DNA of 64,000 nt. It comes from Arcicella sp034931005. GTDB lineage: Bacteria > Bacteroidota > Bacteroidia > Cytophagales > Spirosomataceae. A program made the translations under genes and the position numbers. A model generated the notes under the pieces. It ran no database searches, was not told the DNA's origin, and saw nothing but the letters and a program-made list of their open reading frames with translations. Shown here piece after piece: positions 52,797 through 61,081 of this stretch; positions within the stretch are counted from its first letter, which is position 1, and each line of letters starts with the position of its first letter. The stretch is from positions 1 to 64,000 of the forward strand of contig NZ_JAYGIN010000017.1 of the NCBI RefSeq assembly GCF_034931005.1. The letters run 5' to 3'.

Positions 52797-53531
52797 CTAA
52801 ACCGCCTGTCTCTCAGCTCTTTTAGCTTGCATTTTCAAAAACATCTTTTCTTTGATAGACTTCAAGCGTTCTAATACTTTTACGTCTTTCAAGAAATTCC
52901 ACGGTTCGTGTTCTTCTTGTTGTGGTTGTTTTATGGCTTCGCTTTCTCTTTTGGCTTTGTTTTTCTCCCACTCTGGGTCGAAAATCATACCTGTGCATAA
53001 GCAATGCTTACGGTCGGTGCGAGTCAAAACGTCGTAATTTACGCATGATTTACAACCATTCCAGAAAGCATCATTTACTGGTAATTCTGAGAAAGTAGTT
53101 GGTTCATAACCCAATTCAGAGTTAATTTTCATCACCGCCAACGACGTAGTAATACCAATGATTTTGGCATCAGGATATTTACTTCTTGATAATTCAAAAG
53201 CTCTTGCTTTTACGGCTTTGGCAATGCCATATTTACGCCATTCGGGTTTTACGATGAGTCCAGAGTTTGCCACGAATTTTCCATGTTCCCATGTTTCTAC
53301 GTAACAAAAACCAATGAATTCACCTGCATCATCGGTAGCGATAATTGCCTTCCCTTCGTTGATTTTATCACGAAGATATTCGGGAGAACGTTTGGCAATA
53401 CCAGTTCCACGAGCTTTGGCAGATTCTTCCATTTCGTAACAAATGGCTTCAGCAAGATGTAAATGTTCAGTTGTAGCAACTTGAACTGTATAATTATTGG
53501 TTAAAACCTCAGAAGCTGATTCTTTTTCCAC
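52797..53531 (-). CDS. GNAT family N-acetyltransferase, probable arginine-pathway acylglutamate synthase
   Basis: 244 residues. GNAT core: YTVQVATTEHLHLAEAICYE, EFIGFCYVETWEHGKFVANS, then GLIVKPEWRKYGIAKAVKAR with the acetyl-CoA loop. A Cys-rich segment (NGCKSCVNYDVLTRTDRKHC, then LC) looks like a metal site and is followed by a charged tail. In Bacteroidota such a GNAT gene usually heads the argG-argC-argD cluster and supplies the acylation step that ArgA performs elsewhere. Here it is first in the unit too. Substrate is inferred from context. Confidence 0.82.
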   Translation of the reverse strand: MEKESASEVLTNNYTVQVATTEHLHLAEAICYEMEESAKARGTGIAKRSPEYLRDKINEGKAIIATDDAGEFIGFCYVETWEHGKFVANSGLIVKPEWRKYGIAKAVKARAFELSRSKYPDAKIIGITTSLAVMKINSELGYEPTTFSELPVNDAFWNGCKSCVNYDVLTRTDRKHCLCTGMIFDPEWEKNKAKRESEAIKQPQQEEHEPWNFLKDVKVLERLKSIKEKMFLKMQAKRAERQAV

Positions 53532-54286
53532 TATAAGTTTTAGCTAAAATTGTTTTTGAGTAAAAAAACAAGATGATGAATAACTATGGCTTAATAGAAA
53601 GCCTTAGATTGTTAATAAATACACGAAAAATATTTCGATAAAATATCCGTCACATAGACAGACAAAAATGCATTAGGGTATCAGACCCTACGGAAGAACG
53701 TACACCTAAAAATAGGTGTGGGGAGATAAGAATATGATATGAATTTTACTTCGTATTCCATTTTTATTAATAAATTAACCGACCTTGAAATGCTTGAAAT
53801 CGAATAATCATGCAAAGTTTACCAAAACAAAATGGAAGATGCAATGTTTTTTTGCGTTTTTATTTTTTTTAGGATATGAAGGCGACTAAGAATCGGTGTT
53901 TAAAAGTGATACAGACCTGTTTTTATTGTTCTTTTATAAAGATTTATAATAATTTATCTTTGAAAACATTTTGGTGCTATCTCCCGTTATTTATGAAAAA
54001 TATCAAAAAGTTTCATTCTTTCACTACTCAATGTATTTTAATGGAAAAAGAATCGGATATATCGTTAAGGTATTAAAAATCAAATAATTAGTCATTTTTC
54101 GGGTTAGTAATATTTGGATTTTAGAGATATTTTTTATAAAATTGATAAATGCTTTTATGAAAATATGGCATTGATAAACCTAAAAATGAAATGTTGTGCG
54201 TTATATTAAGATTGAAGTGAAAATTAGGCTTGAAGTTTGAGATGATTACTTAATTTTAATTAGTACAAAATACTTAACATTAAAGA
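53532..54286. other. Gene-free spacer between arginine unit and aat, with two leader hairpins
   Basis: 755 bp. Small hairpins at 53674-53690 (tagggt/accctа-type arms) and 53702-53719 (acaccta/taggtgt) lie on the transcribed leader side of the GNAT-argG unit. The rest is AT-rich. A 66-codon plus-strand ORF at 53876-54076 is not convincing. Promoters of both divergent units must lie here but I see no clear consensus pair. Confidence 0.5.
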
Positions 54287-54928
54287 ATGTCTGTTTCTCC
54301 GAAAATAAATACAAATAAGCTCACAGCAGATGACCTAATTTATGGCTACATGAATGGTATTTTCCCGATGGCAGATACTGATGGGACGTTATATTGGTAT
54401 TCGCCAGACCCAAGAGCCATAATTCCGATTGATACTTATAAACCGCCCAAATCGTTGCGTCCTGTCCTTAATAAAAAAACTTTTGAGGTAAGAATTAATA
54501 CCGACTTTGAGGGTGTCATGAGAAATTGTGCCGCTGCTCGAAAAGGAGATGACGAAACTTGGATTTCGGAAGAAATTATTGAAGCCTATTGCGAATTACA
54601 CCAAATGGGATTGGCTTATTCTGTTGAGACGTATATTGAAAACCGTTTAGTTGGAGGTCTTTATGGTGTTTCTATTGGAGGAGCTTTTTTTGGGGAATCA
54701 ATGTTTTATAAAGTACCCGATGGCTCAAAAGTTGCGTTTCATTATTTAATGGAAATTTTAAAGTGTCAAGAGTTTGAATTGCTTGATACTCAATTTATTA
54801 ATGATAATGTTCGTCGTTTTGGTGCAATTGAAATTCCTCGTGGAGAATATGTAAAAGCTCTCAAAAAATCACTTGAGAAGCGTTGTCTATTTACTGAATC
54901 ATCATTAGAGCATCTCTTTAGGGTTTGA
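54287..54928 (+). CDS. aat: Leucyl/phenylalanyl-tRNA-protein transferase
   Basis: 213 residues. The family blocks are all present: LIYGYMNGIFPMADTDGTLY, WYSPDPRAIIPIDTYKPPKS, GDDETWISEEIIEAYCELHQ, VGGLYGVSIGGAFFGESMFY and LLDTQFINDNVRRFGAIEIP. The enzyme adds Leu or Phe to N-terminal Arg/Lys of proteins, marking them for ClpAP through the N-degron pathway. No clpS or clpA is adjacent. Confidence 0.95.
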   Translation: MSVSPKINTNKLTADDLIYGYMNGIFPMADTDGTLYWYSPDPRAIIPIDTYKPPKSLRPVLNKKTFEVRINTDFEGVMRNCAAARKGDDETWISEEIIEAYCELHQMGLAYSVETYIENRLVGGLYGVSIGGAFFGESMFYKVPDGSKVAFHYLMEILKCQEFELLDTQFINDNVRRFGAIEIPRGEYVKALKKSLEKRCLFTESSLEHLFRV

Positions 54929-55132
54929 TAGAAAAGGAAAGAATAGCCGTTTGTAGAGAAAAGATATACTGAACAAAAAGTGATTTGCGAAAAGGCGAAT
55001 ACCACTAAACATGGATTTTCAAAAAGGCGAATCAATACACTTTCGTAAATCTAAATGTTTTCAGTATAATTCGTATTTTTGCAGGGTAAAATTAATCACT
55101 CATTCCATTATTCTTCAATCATATATTTAGAA

Positions 55133-56167
55133 ATGTCTAAACCAATCATCGTTATAAAATTTGGGACTGCTTCAATTACGCATAAAACAGGCGAGTTAAA
55201 TGAAGATATTTTGCAAGAAATAGCTCGTCAGATTTCGATTCTTCATGTTGATTATCAGATTGTTATGGTGTCGTCGGGGGCAGTAGGAGCAGGGAGAGGG
55301 TTTATCCAAAATTATAAAGGGACAATTTCAGAACGCAAAGCTGCCGCTGCCATTGGTAATCCTTTATTGTTGGCAAAATACACACAATATTTCTCAAAAT
55401 ACGGAATTACCGTTGCTCAAAGTTTGTGTGAAAGACATCATTTTGCCAACAGAAATCAGTTTTTACAATTGAAAGAAACCTATCAAGAACTTTGGAAAAA
55501 TGGTATTATTCCAATTGCCAATGAAAATGATGTGGTTAGTAATTTAGAATTAAAATTCTCCGATAATGATGAATTGGCAACGCTGATTGCCACTGGTTTT
55601 GGGGCAGATACATTGCTTTTATGTACTTCTGTTGGTGGACTTTTGGATGCTGATAAAAATATTATTCCTTTTATTCCGAAGGTGGATTCTTCAGTGCTTG
55701 GATTAGCTAATGACGATAAGTCTTCTTTAGGTTTGGGCGGTATGATTTCTAAATTAACTTATACTCGTATGGCTACACGCATGGGTACACGAGTAGTTAT
55801 TTTTGGTATGAAGCCGATAGACGGAATGTTGAAAGCGATTGAAAATCAGAATGGTACAAGTTTTTCTCCTGAAAAAGTAGCGTTAAATGCTCGCCAGAAA
55901 TGGTTGGCTTCGGGCAGTCTAATTGCGGGAAAAGTACAAGTAGATGCAGGAGCGAGCAATGCTTTAGAGAATAGAAAAAGTTTGTTGGCAGTGGGTATCA
56001 AAAAAGTGATAGGTTCATTTGATAAAGGTGAGGTTTTTGAGGTTTTAGACGAAAAGAAAAACGTCATTGCTATTGCCAGAGCAAGAGAATCGTCGGAGGT
56101 AATTGCCGCAAATTTGAAGACGCAAAACTTTGAAGTGGCTAATGCTGATGAGATTGTGGTTTTGTAG
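55133..56167 (+). CDS. proB: Glutamate 5-kinase
   Basis: From the ATG at 55133: 344 residues, fitting the amino-acid-kinase plus PUA form. Blocks: PIIVIKFGTASITHKTGELN, IVMVSSGAVGAGRGFIQ, VVSNLELKFSDNDELATLIA, LGLGGMISKLTYTRMATRMG. The C-terminal ~80 residues form the PUA domain (LIAGKVQVDAGASNALENRK). It phosphorylates glutamate for proline synthesis. proA is not adjacent. Confidence 0.94.
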   Translation: MSKPIIVIKFGTASITHKTGELNEDILQEIARQISILHVDYQIVMVSSGAVGAGRGFIQNYKGTISERKAAAAIGNPLLLAKYTQYFSKYGITVAQSLCERHHFANRNQFLQLKETYQELWKNGIIPIANENDVVSNLELKFSDNDELATLIATGFGADTLLLCTSVGGLLDADKNIIPFIPKVDSSVLGLANDDKSSLGLGGMISKLTYTRMATRMGTRVVIFGMKPIDGMLKAIENQNGTSFSPEKVALNARQKWLASGSLIAGKVQVDAGASNALENRKSLLAVGIKKVIGSFDKGEVFEVLDEKKNVIAIARARESSEVIAANLKTQNFEVANADEIVVL

Positions 56168-56286
56168 TTCCCCCATTTAAGTGACCCTGTCTGCACTACG
56201 ATTTTTAAGTTAACTTAATTTTATGATGATAAAAAACCTTAAAATTAAGTTATCCTTCAAATCATAGTTCAAACAGAATGTTTAAT

Positions 56287-57309
56287 CTACGCTCGATGAT
56301 TTTCCAATTTCTCCCAAGTATCGCCTGAAAGAATATTTTTTACATTATCCGAAGCTAAAAAATCATGCGGAAAACCTAAATCAAACTTACTTACTTCGTC
56401 TAATTTAATAATTTGTTCGGTAGATAATTTGAAATTTACACAACCCAAAGAATCTTCAATTTGCGTTAAAGACCTTGCTCCAACAATCGGAATTACCACC
56501 TGATTTTTCTGACGGCACCAGTTTAATGCTACTTGTGCGGGAGTTACGCCCATCTCCTCTGCCACATTTACAACGGCTTGAGCAATTTTCTGAGAACGCT
56601 CATTTATTCGTAAACTATTGTCTGGTACACGCCCTTTTTCACCTTTCAAATATTTTCCTGACAATGCACCGCCTGCCAATGGAGCCCAAGGTGTAACTGC
56701 CAAATCGAGCGACTTAGCCATAGGTAATAAATCACGCTCTGGGGTGCGTTGTATCAGTGAATATTCAACTTGTAAGCCCACAAAACGACTCCAACCTCTC
56801 AAATCTGCCATTGTATTAGCTTGTGCAACGACCCAAGCAGGCGTGTCCGAAATGCCTATATATTGCACTTTTCCTGATGAAACTAAATCATCTAAACCAC
56901 GCATCATTTCGTCAACAGGTGTAGTGCCATCCCAAGCGTGAACCCACAAAAGGTCTATAAAGTCAGTTTTTAATCTTTTTAGTGATTCATTGACCGAACG
57001 AATCATATTTTTACGGTGATTTCCAGAAAAATTTGGGTCACCTTTACGGTCAAAAAGGGAATATTTTGTAGCTAAAACAAAGTGGTCACGGTCGGTATTG
57101 ATAAAATCGGCAAGCATTTTTTCGGAAGTACCTTCTGTGTAACGATTGGCGGTATCAATAAAATTGCCGTCGGCATTGGCATAAGCATCAAAAATGGATT
57201 TTGATGTTTCATAATCCGCTCCCCAACCCCATTCTGTTCCGAAAGTCATTGTTCCCAACGCAATTTCTGCAACCCTTAATCCAGATTTTCCTAATAGTTT
57301 ATAGTTCAT
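56287..57309 (-). CDS. Aldo/keto reductase
   Basis: 340 residues. The (beta/alpha)8 family motifs: YKLLGKSGLRVAEIALGTMT, FIDTANRYTEGTSEKMLADF with the catalytic Tyr, FVLATKYSLF with the Lys, and IDLLWVHAWDGTTPVDEMMR with the His. The NADP-binding end is VVIPIVGARSLTQIEDSLG. The enzyme reduces carbonyl groups with NADPH; the substrate is unknown. Monocistronic. Confidence 0.93.
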   Translation of the reverse strand: MNYKLLGKSGLRVAEIALGTMTFGTEWGWGADYETSKSIFDAYANADGNFIDTANRYTEGTSEKMLADFINTDRDHFVLATKYSLFDRKGDPNFSGNHRKNMIRSVNESLKRLKTDFIDLLWVHAWDGTTPVDEMMRGLDDLVSSGKVQYIGISDTPAWVVAQANTMADLRGWSRFVGLQVEYSLIQRTPERDLLPMAKSLDLAVTPWAPLAGGALSGKYLKGEKGRVPDNSLRINERSQKIAQAVVNVAEEMGVTPAQVALNWCRQKNQVVIPIVGARSLTQIEDSLGCVNFKLSTEQIIKLDEVSKFDLGFPHDFLASDNVKNILSGDTWEKLENHRA

Positions 57310-57456
57310 AGATAATGATGATTTATGTTTTTCTTATTTGATGAACGCCTTTTAAAACTCAATGGTTCAGTAAAAATATGATGATAATTTTAGATTTTTT
57401 TGGACTAACATTCGGTTTATTTGTTTCTTTGTAAGATAATCAAAAACAATCAGCGG

Positions 57457-58116
57457 ATGTTAGATAAAAATCAAATTGCTCAACGAATTGCTCGTGAAGT
57501 AAAAGACGGATATTATGTCAATTTAGGAATCGGGATACCAACACTTGTGGCAAATTATATCCCCGAAAATATAAATGTTGTTTTACAATCTGAAAATGGG
57601 TTGCTTGGAATTGGTCCTTTTCCAACTGAAGAAAACGTTGACCCTGACTTGATTAATGCAGGAAAACAAACGGTTACAATGGTTGATGGTTCGTCACTTT
57701 TTAGCTCTGCCGAAAGCTTTGCCATGATTCGGGGTGGTCATGTTGATTTGACTATTTTGGGAGCAATGGAAGTTTCTGAAAATGGAGATATTGCTAATTG
57801 GAAAATTCCGGGAAAGATGGTAAAAGGCATGGGTGGAGCAATGGATTTGGTGGCTTCTGCTGAAAATATCATTGTGGCGATGCAACACATTAATAAAGCA
57901 GGAGAGTCTAAGTTGTTGAAAACGTGTTTATTACCATTGACAGGTTTGCGTTGTGTAAAGAAAATTGTTACTGAATTAGCAGTATTAGAGGTTCTGCCCG
58001 AAGGAGGATTTAAACTGTTAGAAACGGCTCCAGGTGTTACCATTGAAGATGTTCAGAAAGCAACAGAAGGAAAACTAATTATAGGTGAGGATGTGGTAGA
58101 AATGAGTTTTGTTTAA
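57457..58116 (+). CDS. CoA transferase subunit B (3-oxoacid CoA-transferase type)
   Basis: From the ATG at 57457: 219 residues. Motifs of the B (beta) subunit are clear: IAREVKDGYYVNLGIGIPTL, the catalytic Glu region NVVLQSENGLLGIGPFPTEE, FAMIRGGHVDLTILGAMEVS and VTELAVLEV near the end. It normally works with subunit A (ScoA/AtoD) to move CoA between acetoacetate or similar acids and succinyl-CoA. Subunit A is not adjacent here. Confidence 0.93.
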   Translation: MLDKNQIAQRIAREVKDGYYVNLGIGIPTLVANYIPENINVVLQSENGLLGIGPFPTEENVDPDLINAGKQTVTMVDGSSLFSSAESFAMIRGGHVDLTILGAMEVSENGDIANWKIPGKMVKGMGGAMDLVASAENIIVAMQHINKAGESKLLKTCLLPLTGLRCVKKIVTELAVLEVLPEGGFKLLETAPGVTIEDVQKATEGKLIIGEDVVEMSFV

Positions 58117-58131
58117 AATTTAGATAAAAAT

Positions 58132-58184
58132 AATAGCGTTCAGATTTTGAGAATTTCTACAAAATCTGAACGCTATTATTTTTA
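58132..58184. terminator. Bidirectional terminator
   Basis: aatagcgttcagattttg and caaaatctgaacgctatt, perfect 18-bp arms with 10-base loop and a T run, between convergent genes. Confidence 0.92.
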
Positions 58185-58646
58185 CTCATCTTTCAAAACG
58201 ATAGTACGATTGGTTGTCATCACTTCTTTTCCATTCACTTTGGCAGTTGTTAAATCACCAGATTGAAGGCTAACGTGTTTGATGAAAAAGTTATTTTCTG
58301 TTTTCACAACAAAGGTATATTCGTCGTCTTCAAGTGGAGAAAGCTCCAGAAGCATAGAAGCCTTATTTTCTTTACCTAATAATTTTTCAAATAAGAAGGT
58401 ATAGTCATTGCGTCTGCGTAAATATGCCTTCATCGTTTCTTTTGAAGGATTACTGATATTTACTTTTAAGTTTAACGGATTTTTTTCATCTTCTGAAAGT
58501 GTGACTTTAAAAGCATTTTCAGCATTTTTTGATACTTTTTTCTTTGAGTCATTTGAAGTTGTTTGTGCGTCAACTTGCGAAATTGTACATAAAAAAAAGG
58601 CTGAAATTACTGCACCTTTCAAAATCATATTGGTTGATTTTGTCAT
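58182..58646 (-). CDS. Small exported protein, paralogue of the next gene
   Basis: 154 residues. Signal peptide (ILKGAVISAFFLCTISQVDA). The mature domain is beta-rich, with NAFKVTLSEDEKNPLNLKVN, ISNPSKETMKAYLRRRN and MLLELSPLEDDEYTFVVKTE. The neighbour at 58705-59148 shows the same block order. I recognise no family. The architecture resembles a single beta-sandwich domain of periplasmic Bacteroidota proteins. Tandem with its paralogue. Confidence 0.75.
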   Translation of the reverse strand: MTKSTNMILKGAVISAFFLCTISQVDAQTTSNDSKKKVSKNAENAFKVTLSEDEKNPLNLKVNISNPSKETMKAYLRRRNDYTFLFEKLLGKENKASMLLELSPLEDDEYTFVVKTENNFFIKHVSLQSGDLTTAKVNGKEVMTTNRTIVLKDE

Positions 58647-58704
58647 GGTAAGTGTGTTGGTTAGGAAATTGTTTTAGATTTATGGGTTAAAATTGAAATA
58701 AACG

Positions 58705-59148
58705 TTATTTGGTATCTAAAATTTCTACTTTTCTATCTAAAAACATTTGTCCATTTCTTGTTCCCAATTCTTCTGTGGTAATAACAAAATTTTTCGTAAA
58801 TGATTCGTAGTTGGTAGTAATTGAGAGGGTGTAAATGCCATCTTCTAATTTTTCAAGACCAAGAAGCATGGAGTAATTGGGTCTGCGATGAAAAATATCA
58901 TCTTGAAAAAGCTGACCATTTTGATTTTTAAGGTTAACATTTAGAAGTTCTTGTGCAGGATTATTAACGACAATCCTAAAGTTAAGATTGCTGGCTGTTT
59001 CCTGATTGACAGAGACTTGAAATAAATTTTTAGTGCTTTTGTCTATCTTTGGACGTTCTTCACGCATAGATAAATACTGAGCTGAAGCGGATACGGTTAT
59101 AATTGTAAATCCAGTAAGGAAAATAGACTTAATAATGCTGTTTCTCAT
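58705..59148 (-). CDS. Small exported protein, paralogue of the previous gene
   Basis: 147 residues. Signal peptide (IIKSIFLTGFTIITVSASAQ). The blocks NLFQVSVNQETASNLNFRIV, VNNPAQELLNVNLKNQNGQL and MLLGLEKLEDGIYTLSITTN align with NAFKVTL..., ISNPSKE... and MLLELSPLEDDEYTF of the downstream gene. Tandem duplication followed by divergence is the simple explanation. Function unknown; secreted. Confidence 0.75.
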   Translation of the reverse strand: MRNSIIKSIFLTGFTIITVSASAQYLSMREERPKIDKSTKNLFQVSVNQETASNLNFRIVVNNPAQELLNVNLKNQNGQLFQDDIFHRRPNYSMLLGLEKLEDGIYTLSITTNYESFTKNFVITTEELGTRNGQMFLDRKVEILDTK

Positions 59149-59352
59149 TTTTAATGCTGTTTGAGGAGTTATAAAAACTCATTGGCGGAAACTCAAAAAA
59201 CAGTGGTTATAAGTTTATGATAAAAACGTAAAAGTACCTTTTCTCGTGTGGAGAAGTTATTTTTTTACGTCAAAGTTAGTAAACGGTAGTTTTCGTAAAT
59301 GACGAATTTAAGAGAATAAAGGTGAAGAAGGGATTTTTTTGAAAATTTGTAT

Positions 59353-59395
59353 GAGAATAAAGTTTAGTGTATATACTTGACTAAACTCTATTCTC
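59353..59395 (-). terminator. Terminator of ffh
   Basis: gagaataaagtttagt and actaaactctattctc pair with two bulges/mismatches around an 11-base loop, 22 bp beyond the ffh stop. Confidence 0.7.
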
Positions 59396-59417
59396 TATAA
59401 ATTATACTCTAATTAAT

Positions 59418-60752
59418 TTATCTTTTCATCAAATTTTTCATGTTTGGCATTTTCATTTTGCCATCTTGTACATTGTTCATCATACGCATCATTTTACGCA
59501 TTCCGTCAAATTGTTTCAAGAGATTGTTTAATTCTGTAACGCTTGTTCCTGAGCCTTCTGCGATACGTTTCTTGCGAGACATATCCAAAATTTCAGGTTT
59601 CTGACGCTCTTTTGGTGTCATTGATTGGATAATTGCTTCGATAGATTTGAACGCATCATCTGGTACATCAACGTCTTTCACCGCTTGCGACATTCCTGGA
59701 ACCATACCCATCAAATCTTTCAAATTACCCATTTTCTTGATTTGTTGTAATTGAGCGTAGAAGTCTTCAAACGTAAATTGATTCTGACGAATTTTCTTAT
59801 TGATACGTTCTGATTCTTCTTCATCAAATGCCATTTGAGCTCTTTCTACCAAACTCAACACGTCACCCATGCCCAAAATACGGCTTGCCATACGGTCAGG
59901 ATAGAATTGGTCAAGAGCGTCCATTTTCTCACCTGTCGATATAAACTTGATTGGCTTATCTACAATATGACGAATTGAAAGGGCAGCACCACCACGAGCA
60001 TCACCGTCTAATTTGGTGAGGACAACCCCATCAAAATTTAAGCGTTCGTTGAAGGTTTTAGCAGTATTTACGGCATCTTGTCCTGTCATTGAATCCACCA
60101 CAAAGAGGATTTCTGAAGGTTTAATTGCATCTTTTACCGCTGCAATTTCGTTCATCATCGCTTCATCAACTGCCAAACGTCCAGCAGTATCCACAATAAT
60201 TACACGCTTGCCCATTTTACGCCCATACGCCAAAGCGTTTTGAGCAATTTCAACGGCATTTTTATTTTCAGGTTCAGCATAAACGTCCACACCTACTTGT
60301 TCTCCAAGCACTTTCAACTGGTCAATTGCCGCAGGACGGTAAATATCACAGGCTACTAAAAGGACGTTACGACCGCTTTTCTTGAGGTATTGGGCTAATT
60401 TTCCTGAGAAAGTTGTCTTTCCAGAACCTTGCAAACCTGCAATTAAGATAACGGCAGGATCTGGTTTCAAGTTAATGGCTTGTACCGACGAACCCATTAA
60501 TTTAACGAGTTCTTCGTGAACAATTTTCACCAACATTTGCCCTGGGTCAACGGCAATCAAGATTTTCTGCCCCATGGCTTCTTCCTTGATACGGTCGGTG
60601 ATTTCTTTGGCAACTTTATAGTTTACGTCAGCATCCATCAAGGCCTTACGGATTTCTTTGATGGTACTGGCTACGTTTACGTCAGTGATACGTCCCTTAC
60701 CTTTAAGGGTACGCATTGCGGTGGTAATTTTACTGCTTAAATTTTCAAACAT
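59418..60752 (-). CDS. ffh: Signal recognition particle protein Ffh
   Basis: 444 residues, full length. N-domain (MFENLSSKITTAMRTLKGKG), G-domain with GLQGSGKTTFSGKLAQYL, VACDIYRPAAIDQLK, VIIVDTAGRLAVDEAM, and the TKLDGDARGGAALSIR G4-like motif. M-domain at the end with GSGTSVTELNNLLKQFDGMR and a Met-rich tail (MMRMMNN). It binds signal sequences and 4.5S RNA to target membrane proteins to SecYEG. The 62-residue gene upstream is co-oriented, 55 bp away. Confidence 0.97.
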   Translation of the reverse strand: MFENLSSKITTAMRTLKGKGRITDVNVASTIKEIRKALMDADVNYKVAKEITDRIKEEAMGQKILIAVDPGQMLVKIVHEELVKLMGSSVQAINLKPDPAVILIAGLQGSGKTTFSGKLAQYLKKSGRNVLLVACDIYRPAAIDQLKVLGEQVGVDVYAEPENKNAVEIAQNALAYGRKMGKRVIIVDTAGRLAVDEAMMNEIAAVKDAIKPSEILFVVDSMTGQDAVNTAKTFNERLNFDGVVLTKLDGDARGGAALSIRHIVDKPIKFISTGEKMDALDQFYPDRMASRILGMGDVLSLVERAQMAFDEEESERINKKIRQNQFTFEDFYAQLQQIKKMGNLKDLMGMVPGMSQAVKDVDVPDDAFKSIEAIIQSMTPKERQKPEILDMSRKKRIAEGSGTSVTELNNLLKQFDGMRKMMRMMNNVQDGKMKMPNMKNLMKR

Positions 60753-60807
60753 TACGTAATGTATTTATTTCAATAATTCTGTTAAAACCTTATTTGTCAA
60801 TCGTTTA

Positions 60808-60996
60808 TCAAAAATTACTTTCTCTCGAAACTTTTTCGTTGTGGTCTGCTTCTTTCATCATCATTGCTAAACCCAAATCTTCTTGAATTTCATCAGAAAC
60901 TAATTGCGTTTGAATTTGCATTTTTTTGAATAAATCTGATAATAATTTCATCTCAGATTTATTTCGAGGAGTAATTACCATTGATGTCATATTCAC
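60808..60996 (-). CDS. Small DUF2683/antitoxin-like protein
   Basis: 62 residues: MVITPRNKSEMKLLSDLFKK, then MQIQTQLVSDEIQEDLGLAM. The N-terminal strand and following helix plus the E-D-L-G-L-A-M-M-M-K-E-A motif match the small antitoxin-like family that partners RelE-type toxins in Bacteroidota. No toxin gene follows; the next gene is ffh. Transcribed from a TACCTTTG-type -7 box at 61017-61024. Confidence 0.6.
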   Translation of the reverse strand: MNMTSMVITPRNKSEMKLLSDLFKKMQIQTQLVSDEIQEDLGLAMMMKEADHNEKVSRESNF

Positions 60997-61016
60997 GAAC
61001 GATTTTATGTTTACAA

Positions 61017-61024
61017 CAAAGGTA
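61017..61024 (-). promoter_or_regulatory. Candidate -7 promoter box TACCTTTG (minus strand)
   Basis: Exact TAnnTTTG on the minus strand, about 20 bp upstream of the small antitoxin-like start. No clear TTG at the -33 spacing. Confidence 0.35.
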
Positions 61025-61081
61025 CAAAATAAAGTCTAAACGGTTTTTTGCTTGTAGGTTCAAATTACATTAATTTCAAGC

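Noticed and set aside
53876..54076. 66-codon plus-strand ORF before aat
   Set aside because: No recognisable domain, atypical composition, and it lies in a long AT-rich control region.
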